A stretch of DNA of 23,837 nt from Mesotaenium endlicherianum (taxonomy: Eukaryota; Streptophyta; Zygnematophyceae; Zygnematales; Mesotaeniaceae), in NCBI GenBank assembly GCA_009602735.1, contig WELA01012868.1, positions 294,090 to 317,926 on the forward strand. Direction: 5' to 3'. The translations under genes were made by a program, and so were the position numbers. A model generated the notes under the pieces. The model saw nothing but the letters and a program-made list of their open reading frames with translations. It was not told the DNA's origin and made no database searches. Numbering within the stretch: position 1 is the first letter of the stretch; the number at the start of each line of letters is the position of its first letter. Below, in pieces: positions 15,780 through 23,837 of the stretch.

Positions 15780-16225
15780 CCATTGGCCCTGCTGGCAGTC
15801 TAGGATTGGGCGGGAACACGTCCTGCCCCGGATATTTTCCAGACAGACCGGGGTCAGGGAGAGAGACCCGGCTCAGTGGGAGGAGCCTGGGGGGGGTTGG
15901 TGGGGGGCAGGTGGGTGCCAGGGGGAAGAATCGGGGTTGTCTCAGGAGGTGGAATTGGAGGGGAAACTCCTGGATGATTGTCAGGGGGAGTTGGGAAGAG
16001 GCCCAAGAGGAGCGCGAGGAGTGCCGGGCATGGGCACCTCTGGGGGGGTGACGGTAGGTGAGGGGTCAAGCCCGGGGAGTGCAGGGGGAGCTTCTACAGG
16101 GGGAGCTGACGGGAGTGGGAGAATATGTGCCGGGCTCAGCAGGACCCCCGGGCAAAGGCAGCTCCATGGGACTAATAGATGGGACCAGAGAAGGAGCACT
16201 GGTGTGCGGACGATCTCGGGCACAA
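15780..16225 (-). pseudogene. inverted, frameshifted copy of the proline-rich exon
   Basis: Read on the minus strand, the region follows the proline-rich gene from about its PEIGPTIAPSE segment to PGPELPGP. Matching pieces include APPVEAPPALPGLDPSPT, PPEVPMPGTPRAP, IPPPETTPILPPGT, PPTNPPQAPPTEPGL and GKYPGQDVFPPNP. These pieces lie in different frames, with a stop after PLPNSP and further shifts after EPGLS. No equivalent of the first exon or the QSVLTV end is present. It marks the right end of duplication copy 1. Confidence 0.8.
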
Positions 16226-16294
16226 GGCACACAGAGAAAGAGAGAGGGAGAGGGAGGAAGAGATGGAGAGAGAGACAGGCAGAGAGAGAGGGAA

Positions 16295-16627
16295 TCACAG
16301 GGAGTGCGAGCCGCACAAGCATATACCCATGTAATGTTGGTGCAGCTTGAGGTCTATGAGCGCCTGCACGCCTGCTCCTGCCGCTGGCGCAGCTGCCGCT
16401 GCTGCTCCTGCTGCTGTCGCTGCTCGTCCAGCCATCCCTCCTGCATCCCACATCACATAGGACCAGGTGGCAGCACCACAGGAGCCCCACCTCACGTGTC
16501 GTGACGCAGATGACGGGACGTAAGCATGCGCCTGACAGCTGGCAGCTGCTCGGCCAAGCACCCTACCACGTGTCATCTCATGCACGAGCAAATGCGCGTA
16601 GCTGCCGACGTGGCAGTGGCGGCTGCG
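16295..16627 (-). CDS. possible terminal exons of an unrecognised minus-strand gene
   Basis: After GCTCGTGCAG the minus strand reads RSRHCHVGSYAHLLVHEMTR, to a donor G|GTAGGG at 16567. The phase fits an acceptor GGATGCAG|GA at 16440. That gives a Gly/Ala-rich segment, then VQALIDLKLHQHYMGICLCG and a stop at about 16295. An alternative frame from the same acceptor gives a Gln/Arg-rich charged stretch (EGWLDEQRQQQEQQRQLRQR) ending at 16354. I do not recognise either product, and only one frame can be right. Confidence 0.2.
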   Translation of the reverse strand, partial: RSRHCHVGSYAHLLVHEMTRGRVLGRAAASCQAHAYVPSSASRHVRWGSCGAATWSYVMWDAGGMAGRAATAAGAAAAAAPAAGAGVQALIDLKLHQHYMGICLCGSHSL

Positions 16628-17099
16628 CTGCACGAGCGCGGCCAAGGGCGGGTAGAAAGAAGAAGACCGCAAGTGCGTGCTGGGCTGTCACACGTGCTGC
16701 AGCCCATGCCACAGCACCCTGAAAGACCTGAGACCTGAGACCTAAGGCCAGGGCCTAGGGCCAAGGCACCGGGACTCCAACAGAGCTTCAGGAGGTGGGG
16801 TGCCGTTGGAGCAAGCTGGTAAATGGGGGAGATGGTTGCTCTTGTCCCCCACATGCCATGCACTCCTGAAGTTCCTGCGGGGACGTGTCTGTGGGCGTGG
16901 GGGGCGAGACAAAGCAGGATTCAGGAGCTTGGAGGCAGAGTTGCCACATAGTGAGAGTGACACGCTTCGCAGGGATGTATCAGTGAGCGTGAGGAGCTCA
17001 GAAGGCACAGTTGCCACGTGGCGGCGGCAGCAGCCTCGCACGCATTCTGGAAGCCAAGCCGCAGAGGAATACCCCAGAGAGCAATGGAGCCGACTGCGT

Positions 17100-17720
17100 C
17101 ACTCCCATGCCCCAACACCGTACTCCTTGACTTTGATCAGCCACAGGCGGCCGTCCCTGCGCGCCAGCTGTCGGCATATGAGTGGCAGCTCGGGCCCCCC
17201 CGTGGAGGCACCTGCCCGCGCAAGGTGCATAAATGCAGACTGGCATGGGGTAGCCTTCAAGGCGGGTGTCGATGGCAGGAACACCCGACGTTATAAAGCG
17301 ACGTCATTAAAGCGACGTCATTAAAGCGACGTCATTAAAGCAGCAGCCCGAGGGACGACGGGGCGCCGCCGTGGAGGCACCCACGACTTGCGACAGGTGT
17401 TGTAAACAAGGGCCCAATCGATGAGAGGAAGAGTTCCCAGCGGTGGCTTCACAACAGGCGTGCCCGTGCACGTGTGTATGTGTGTGAGAGAGAGTGCGTG
17501 TGGGCGTATGTGTGTGTATGTTTTTGTGTGTGCATGTGTGTGCGTGAGTGCTTGCGTAGAGCCTGTCTGGGTGTGTGTGTGTGTGTGTGTGTGTGGAGTG
17601 CAAAAAACGTATTGGCGCTTAATGAGGTGCTGAGGGTCTCGCATCAGTTGCACGTATACGGGGTCAGAGGCCATACACAAGAGCGCACACTCCACTCCCT
17701 GTGCTTGTGACCTACAATAC
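17100..17720 (-). CDS. coding-like fragments of an unrecognised minus-strand gene
   Basis: Three stretches have protein-like composition on the minus strand. They are VECALLCMASDPVYVQLMRD then PQHLIKRQY (about 17690-17605), PPLGTLPLIDWALVYNTCRK (about 17445-17385) and LPLICRQLARRDGRLWLIKV then KEYG (about 17190-17115). Possible acceptors precede the first (CAAGCACAG) and third (GCGGGCAG). A GT microsatellite lies between the first two. I could not match them to a family or chain them with certain phases. Confidence 0.2.
17304..17345. repeat. 14-bp tandem repeat GCGACGTCATTAAA
   Basis: Three perfect units follow one degenerate one. Each carries GACGTCA, a CRE/TGACG-type core. The array is next to coding-like minus-strand sequence. 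Confidence 0.9.
17570..17595. repeat. (GT)n microsatellite
   Basis: About 13 GT units, preceded from 17475 by a looser GTGTGTATG-type run. Confidence 0.95.
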
Positions 17721-18304
17721 CCCAAACTCTAGTGCCCACCTCGTGCAGGCACACCTGTGGAAATATGATCAGGTTGCTGGAGGGGTACTTTAAGGGAGCA
17801 GGCGCAGGAGTTTGGCAGGGAGCCACTAAACGCCTTCCAGGGAGCCAGCAACTGCAGGGAGCCAGGGGAGAGCCTCTGCAGGCGAGGGGGGGGAGAGCAG
17901 CCAGCAGTTGCAGCACGCGTCTCAGCTGCCACGGGGAATCTCGTCGTGCCCCGTGGCAGGCGGCCGTGGCAATGCTGCATATGCACCCTCCCAGACTCCA
18001 GGTACAACATTTCACCTCCCGATCACGACAGAGTAGCCCCACCCAGTACACCCCTCTCGGTAACGACAGTGCACCCCTCCCGCTTGCAACAGCGCAGCCA
18101 GGTACATGCCTGATGCCCTCCTCCCTATGCTGGTGACCATGTGTGGCAACAAAAAGGGGGGTCCATAATTGCAATGATAGCTGAAAAGGGCGAGGAGGCT
18201 TCAAGGAGGGGGAGGACATAGAGACTCTCAGCTGACGGTTGAGCATCTTCACACTGAGGCCTAATCTTTTCTTTTTGTGACACGCCAACTCTTTCTCTTT
18301 TATG

Positions 18305-18673
18305 ACATTCCCCTGGCTTGACCCCTTCCTACCCCCACCCCCCCGGAGGTGCCCATGACCGACACTCCTCGCGCTCCTCCTGTGCCTCTTCCCAACACTC
18401 CTCACCCAACCCCACCTCCTGAGACAACCCCGATTCCTCCCCCTGGCACTCTGCCCCCCACCAACCCCCCCCAGGCTCCTCCCACCGAGCCCGAGCTCCC
18501 CGACGCTGGTCTCCCTGGGAAGTATCCTGGGCAGGACCTGATCCCACCTGGTCCGGAACTGCCAGGGCCATCCGCCCCCCCCAGGTCAAGATGACTCCCC
18601 AGACGTGTTTCCAGGCATACAGCCCCCCACTGCTCGATTTGTGCCCCCACAAGAGAGTGTTCTTACAGTGTAA
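18305..18673 (+). pseudogene. truncated, frameshifted copy of the proline-rich gene end
   Basis: The copy begins in mid-exon at the position of PGLDPSPT in the intact gene and has no first exon or acceptor in place. Compared with 7962-8345 it has lost 24 bases in frame (HTPPGVPP region) and gained about 8 bases after GPELPGP. The gain shifts the frame into a stop at about 18591. The remaining end (DVFPGIQPPTARFVPPQESV) and stop codon are still readable in the original frame. An open frame starting at an ATG near 18355 could still give a short peptide. Confidence 0.85.
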
Positions 18674-20538
18674 CTTAGGCCATGGGAAGTATGGGGGGCT
18701 GTACAGCTGTTCTTGGTATGGCATGCCAGAGGACCACTTAGCGAGCAAGTAGTCTGTTGGAGCCTTCTCTGTCAGTTTTGTAAAGCATTTTTCTAGGAGG
18801 ATAGCGGTGAGCAGCAATCTTAGCCTGAGGTTTGTGCTAACACATGGGAAGTGCCTGTTCAATTATTTGGTGCTTTATGCTCTTTTAGGGCACCTTATGA
18901 GCCCCAAATGAGGGTAACATATGTGTATGTGTTTTATAGATTTTCCAAGTGCATAATTTTGGTAAATGCTTTTTAGAACATTTCAGTTATCACGTCAAAG
19001 AAGGGTTGACCGGGCTGCTTGTGAAGGCTGTGCACCGCCTGTGCACAAAAGTGCGGAAGAACAATAGACGCAGCACTCATATTAAAGGCTTGGCTCAAAG
19101 CCCTCAACTCTCAGAGAGTTCAAGTACCTCACAAAAAATTGCTTGAAATGAAGCATACTGAAGTTGCACTTGTTCAAGTTGTCAATTATGTGTACGACTC
19201 GTGCATTCACTCCCTGGTCACTGTGTCTAACGTTCATTCCTCTCATCACACTTGTGAAAGCAATCTTTACGTTTTTGCCTGCTACTCGGAACAACTCCGG
19301 CTTATCTATGACATGATCCACTAAGCATTCAACAACCATTGCTCACATACCGAACTTTACATCCTTGGACCACAGTTGCCAGGAGTAACTCCCTCGGCTG
19401 CACCTTTCAATGATTCTTCCGACGTGCAGGGTTGCTCCTTGCTGTGTTTACCTCTGCGATGTATTACTACACTGCAAGAGGAGACCCCACCCACCATGGC
19501 TCAAGCCTGAGTAAAGCTAGCAGCATAGTATTTCTTGCATGACCCTCTTCACTAGTCTAGGAAAATGTGTGTCAATAGACTATCTAGGGGGCAGCTAGGC
19601 TAATAATTGGCATTCGTCGAGCACTTACATTTTCAACATACAACAGGGGCAGAATGGTCAGAGCTATTTTGCTTTCGTTGTTTTCCCAGCCTCCTATTTG
19701 AGTCGAAATATAGTCGATCTCTCTTTGGGCTTTCACGCCAGATTCGTGGTTTCACACACGACTCAATGTCACTGGAGAGTGCAAGAGAATGGAAGAATAA
19801 CCAGCACACCACGACCCCATCATAAATTTCAACCTCGTATCAACCGCCAGTATAGCTGCCAAAGACCGACCTTGATGGTACCATGCATGGGCAACTTCAT
19901 GCATGTGCAGAGCAACCAAGACCGACCACGACCTCCTCTTGCCGCATGCACATCTTTCGTTTACCCCTGGTTACCACTGGCTACCCCATTGCAGCCCCAT
20001 TGCTACCTATACTGCTACCCACTGCTACCTACCAAAATTGATCACGATGTACCACGACATACGCGCTCTCAGCTTTTTAGAGTTGACTGAGTTTGACCTT
20101 GCTTCATGCAGGCCGATCCAGACCATGATCAGACCGATCCAATTGATCGATCCAATCAGTCGAATCTTATACATGTTGGAACTGCCTGGAACCTTTGACG
20201 AGTATCGGGATAAACAGCCCAAAATGACCAGAACGCCTGAGATCGTCCGTCTTTTCTGAGTCGTCCACTTGTCGTCCCTACCATGCATTTATGGCTTTGT
20301 GTGCAAGTTATCTTACCTCGATATGGCTCAAAGTTCGCAGGCACAAAGTTGACATGCATATGGACTGATACTAAATATATTTGGCAGCGCCTCTGTCAAG
20401 AGCAAGTTTTCTCTCTGAAAGTCACTCAATGCTGCAAATATATGGGTGAGGCTACGCCACACTGTCGATCGTGACCTGCATGAGGTAAAACTTAGCAGTT
20501 AAAGACTACATCTGACAAACTGCAAACTCCAAGAAAAA
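18674..20538. other. flank between proline-rich remnant and Sel1 gene 2
   Basis: The stretch is collinear with 8346-9610 and 11860-12476 of copy 1. Near 20120-20165 it holds GATCCAA/GATCAGACC short repeats. No coding region is supported. Confidence 0.55.
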
Positions 20539-22238
20539 ATGAAAGCACAAGTCAACATGTATAACCTGGGAGAAAATACTGTGCAGAAGCTGCAGGCCTC
20601 CAAGAAGCCCAGTAATACAAGTAAGGATACGACGTTATCATTCCCTAGTTGAATTTGAGCTCTAGTAGGATGCGGAGATGCAAGTCGATTGAGCTTGTAA
20701 ACTGGCCCTTTTTTTTCCTGCAAGAAATACTAGATCCTTGAATTTTATTGTGCCTTAATCTCTGGCCTCTGCATCCAACTGAATATATATACTGAAGTCC
20801 CTACCATAACTGCTGCCAAGGAGTCCTGCTATATTGACTATGTGGTCCATTGATAGACTCTGAATATGTACGGTGTGCATGGCAGTCTACTATGCACTTT
20901 TCTACTTTGTTAGAAAGAAGTGGCTGGAGGCTAACTCACTTACTATTCGTCTGGACCAAAGTTTAGCTGATGCTTCTGTATGGGCGGGCCGGTGCACAGA
21001 ATAATTTAACCAATAAATTTCTTCTCTTTGAAACCGATTGAAGGAAACAATTGAGCTTGCATAGGATGTTGTTCAAATCCCCCCCTCCCGTGCCTCCCCC
21101 CCTCCCCCCCTNCACTGCAACTGCAGGGACTCCATCAGAGGCTTCCGGAATCAGCGGAGACAAAATTGATTACGAAGCGCTTGTACTCTATGCTTTTTTT
21201 GGGCTTGCTATTGTTGGGCTCCTTCTGTTTTTATTCATCTACACGCCACTGCAGTTGATAGCCGAAAGAGCTGAACGGAACAGTGCAGCATTTCAGTACG
21301 AGTATGGCATGGCCTCATTGGGCCTGGCACCTCTGGTCAAAGATGCCGGCTTGCCTGCCAGCATGAAGCAGAAGTTGGCTGCAAAGGCCCTTGCTGGCGC
21401 AAATCGGTTCCTGACGACGACGGACGCGGTCGAAGGCGCCAAATTGGTGCACCGCGCAGCCAAGCAGGGGCATGCAGAGGCGCAGCTTAGTCTGGCCAGG
21501 TTCTATGCTGTGGGCAGAGGCGTGACCAGGAGTGCACAGCTGGCGGCCCACTGGCTCAGGCAGGCCAGCAAGCCAGGACACGTGGAGGCGCAGCACCGGC
21601 TGGCCAAGGCCCTGCAGCAGGGGGGCGGCGTCCCCGTAGACGCAAACGAAGCAGTCTATTGGTTTGAAATGGCAGCTGGAAAGGATCACTGGGCGTCGTG
21701 CATGGCCCTCGCCGAGTGCTATGAGACCGGGAACGGCGTCGAGGTGGACGACAAAGAGGCCTTCAAGTGGTACAAGAAGGCGGCGGACGGCGGCCTCGCG
21801 GCGGCACAGGTGGCGGTTGCCGCCCGCTACGTGCATGGAGTCGGCACAAGTTGTGACGTGCCCGCCGCATATTTGCTCCTGGAAGAAGCTGCTAAGCAGA
21901 GGGACACGACGGCCCACTACCTTCTTGGACAGCTGGCGTACCACCGCAAGCTGACAGAAAATGTGCCCGACAAGGGACTCGCCCTCCACTACTACATGCA
22001 GGCAGCGGAGCGCGGCCACGCGTGGGCGCAGAGTGCGGTGGGGTATATGTACAGCCGGGGAGAGGTGGGCAAGGAGGGAAAGGATCGCCAAAGGGCCAAG
22101 ACCTGGTGGAAGAAGGCGGCTGCGCAGGGGCTGGAGGAGGCCATAGACAACCTGCAGTGTGGCAACGCCTTCTTCCCCTCATTCTGCTACAGGAGGGCCT
22201 CGGACCTCTGGATAAAGGCGTGGATGGAATTCCATTAG
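20539..22238 (+). CDS. membrane-anchored Sel1-repeat protein, copy 2 (two exons)
   Basis: Exon 1 is 20539-20620 and exon 2 is 21127-22238, with the same A|GTAAGG donor and ACTGCAG|GG acceptor as copy 1. The product has 397 residues. Its amino terminus is only 28 residues before the shared TPSEASGISG, because exon 1 lacks about 200 bases present in copy 1; the start ATG (20539) is at a different place. The membrane segment is about 46-66 (LVLYAFFGLAIVGLLLFLFI) and differs clearly from copy 1. The Sel1 repeats are close to copy 1 (WLRQASKPGHVEAQHRLAKA, CMALAECYETGNGV). The stop is eight codons later, adding IKAWMEFH. An N at 21112 lies in the intron just before the acceptor. An unspliced start at 21066 (MLFKSPPP) would also be open, but the same frame stops in copy 1, so I prefer splicing. 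Confidence 0.75.
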
Positions 22239-23699
22239 CATGTACTTTATCCTGTTGTGTAGCTTCTTTCCTGGGCCCGATTAGTGTGATGGGTACAGTG
22301 CGCCATTTGAAGCTCTTGTTTCCTTGAACCTTCTCTTCTGTTCTCTTTTCATTGTTCTCCCCCCTTCTTTTATACCTTGCAGTTATAGAAGCCAGATAGA
22401 AGCAAGGGCGTGATGTCAATTTCTCGTGATCGGTACCCTAGCTTCTCATCCAGCTGATATCATCTGATTTGGAAACGGCATGAACGTGGCTGGTGAATGT
22501 CTGATTTCATATTATTCCAGCAGACTGAAGAAACTGTTGTCGGCATATGCATGTCCAATAAAGCTTAAAAATTGCCCATGCCTCATTCGCATGCATCGGC
22601 AGAGTACAATGTACATCGCAAGCCCTTTCTCCTCTTCAAGATGTGGAAGGGTAATAACTGTGTGCACCTTGCCTTCTATTTGTTGAAGGACGGTCTCTGC
22701 GCGCGGATGCACGCATGCCGATGAATGGCCATGACGTTTTGTCTTTGTCTTTCGACTTGCTTATCCTGTGCGGTGGGTCACGTCAGCCATGCTCATACTT
22801 GTGCTGGGCTACAATCTACACATCTTTGGAGTTCCATTCTTCTTAGTAGAGCTTTGACAATCAGGAGCCGCATATGATTCACTTCTCACACTGAATATAT
22901 GTACATGTAACTTCTGCATGTTATTTGACGAGGCGCATTCATTAACGACATTGGTCAACAGCTGGACAAATGTTGAAAGTCTTGCAAATAATGTAGGCTT
23001 CAAGAGACACAAATTTATTATAATATGCCTGAAATGCCTGACTATATGCAAAATATGCCTGATTAATTTGACTTTATTCAGTAAGCTAAATATGGTGCTC
23101 AATTCTCTTGATTATGCGATTTTAAGATATATGCAGTGATGCAATAATGAAGGCCGACTCCAGATCATGGTGGGGAAGAGGAGTAAAAAAACATGCAGGT
23201 GTGGAAAATGTTCCTGCTGCACCCAATTGGGAAATTGAGAAGTAGATCAATATCATTCTACACGAGACATCCTCGCCAAAAAAACTCTGTGGCTGGTATG
23301 CCAGCCAGAATTCATGCGACGTGAGAAGTTAGCGGTTTGAGCGTACGCCACATGTTATGCGTGCATTGCATCCCACATGCGGGCTGAAAGGACGCTCAAA
23401 TATGTTTGCAGAAGGGGCCTTGCAAAAGCGGTTGGAGATGTGACTACACCTGTAACATTAACATGGAACCTTTATGTAGATGACAATATCCTCTTTATTG
23501 ATAGCATAGTCCAGGCAATAGTTCCCTCTATTCCAAACAGGGTGATGTATGTCCTAGATGACCTTTGACATGCGACACAAACAGCAGCTCTACAGCCCCC
23601 CTCCTGCTTTCTGAGGCCTAAGGTACACATTGACGATAAAGGGCTCGGGGCCACACATCGCACAGCTGCCAGCTGTCAACTGGGAGCATACCCAAGGAA
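22239..23699. other. conserved downstream flank of Sel1 gene 2
   Basis: The stretch is collinear with 14347-15779. No coding region is supported. The open frame at 23377-23568 is not kept in copy 1. Confidence 0.5.
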
Positions 23700-23837
23700 G
23701 CCATTGGCTATGCTGGCAGTCCAGGATTGGGCGGGGATACGTCCTGCCAAGGACATTCCCCAGACAGACCGAGCTCAAGGAGAGAGACCCGGCTCAGTGG
23801 GAGGAGCCTGGGGGGGATGGGGGGGGGGCAGAGTGCC
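23700..23837 (-). pseudogene. start of an inverted proline-rich copy, cut by the window edge
   Basis: This matches 15780-15915 (GGGCGGGxxxACGTCCTGCC, CCAGACAGACC, GAGAGACCCGGCTCAGTGGG). On the minus strand it corresponds to the GKFPGQDLIPPGPELPGP part of the proline-rich protein. The rest lies beyond the window. Confidence 0.7.

Larger units (their letters stand above)
7962..15900. repeat. segmental duplication, copy 1 (with a 2.2 kb extra segment)
   Basis: From the ACATTCCCC..GGCTTGACCCC sequence in the proline-rich exon onward, this region matches 18305-23837 in the same order and orientation. It covers the proline-rich 3' end, its downstream flank, the upstream flank and exons of the Sel1 gene, about 1.4 kb of downstream flank and the start of an inverted proline-rich copy. 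Identity judged by eye is high in the Sel1 repeats and around 80-90 percent elsewhere. The stretch 9610-11860 has no counterpart in copy 2. Confidence 0.9.
16226..18304. other. spacer between the two duplication copies
   Basis: This 2.1 kb is unique within the window. It has a GAGAGA-rich start (16230-16300), minus-strand coding-like pieces (16295-17720), a 14-bp tandem repeat, a GT microsatellite and a GGGAGCCAG-like repeat (about 17815-17875). Nothing was identified with confidence. Confidence 0.5.
18305..23837. repeat. segmental duplication, copy 2
   Basis: The segment repeats copy 1 in the same orientation. Its left end starts abruptly inside the proline-rich coding sequence (ACATTCCCCTGGCTTGACC). 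Its right end runs out of the window inside the inverted proline-rich copy. It lacks the 2.2 kb extra segment of copy 1 and has its own small insertion near 19520-19595. Confidence 0.9.

Noticed and set aside
17644-18405. Minus-strand open frame of 253 codons
   Set aside because: It crosses the duplication boundary and the reversed proline-rich remnant, and its frame has mixed low-complexity composition. Only a small part near 17700 looks coding, and in another frame.
18305-18673. Second proline-rich region as a working gene
   Set aside because: First exon and acceptor are missing and a frame shift is present, so I list it as a pseudogene.
23377-23568. Open frame with LYVDD, like the reverse transcriptase YxDD motif
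   Set aside because: No other reverse transcriptase motifs flank it, and the matching place in copy 1 (about 15480-15640) is not open. The motif is likely chance.

Overview
The window is nuclear DNA of a eukaryote. Genes are split by GT-AG introns, exons are short, and introns and spacers are full of microsatellites, minisatellites and long purine or pyrimidine tracts. The malic enzyme has a plant-like amino-terminal half, one gene has a plastid-transit-like amino terminus, and TGTAA motifs occur downstream of stop codons. Together these suggest a green alga; the species cannot be fixed from this sequence. Single or double N positions (2292-2293, 3437, 10410, 21112) mark unresolved bases or collapsed assembly gaps.

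Layout: (1) 1-5.4 kb, minus strand: the 5' half of a malic enzyme gene. Exons at 5396-5173, 4844-4724, 3468-3436, 1322-1130 and 390-325 join in phase where they can be tested. One exon is missing, probably at the N in exon 3, and the gene leaves the window on the left. (2) 5.4-6.4 kb: spacer between two divergent genes. (3) 6.4-8.3 kb, plus strand: a two-exon gene for a proline-rich protein with a transit-peptide-like amino terminus. (4) 8.0-16 kb: first copy of a large duplicated segment. It holds the end of the proline-rich gene, a two-exon gene for a membrane-anchored Sel1-repeat protein (12477-14346) and an inverted, broken proline-rich copy (15780-16225). About 2.2 kb present only in this copy carries one exon of a short-chain dehydrogenase. 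(5) 16.2-18.3 kb: spacer with coding-like minus-strand pieces that I cannot assign. (6) 18.3-23.8 kb: second copy of the segment, with a truncated and frameshifted proline-rich remnant, a second Sel1-repeat gene (20539-22238) and the start of another inverted proline-rich copy at the right edge.

The main finding is this direct duplication of a cassette: proline-rich sequence forward, single-pass Sel1-repeat gene, inverted proline-rich sequence. Both Sel1 genes keep an open frame and the same predicted splice acceptor, but their amino termini and membrane segments have diverged much more than their repeat domains. The proline-rich copies inside the repeated unit have decayed, except the one still attached to its own first exon. 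A second notable point is that the malic enzyme encodes Phe where the family has its catalytic Tyr. No functional link between malic enzyme, proline-rich protein and Sel1 proteins can be shown from sequence alone.
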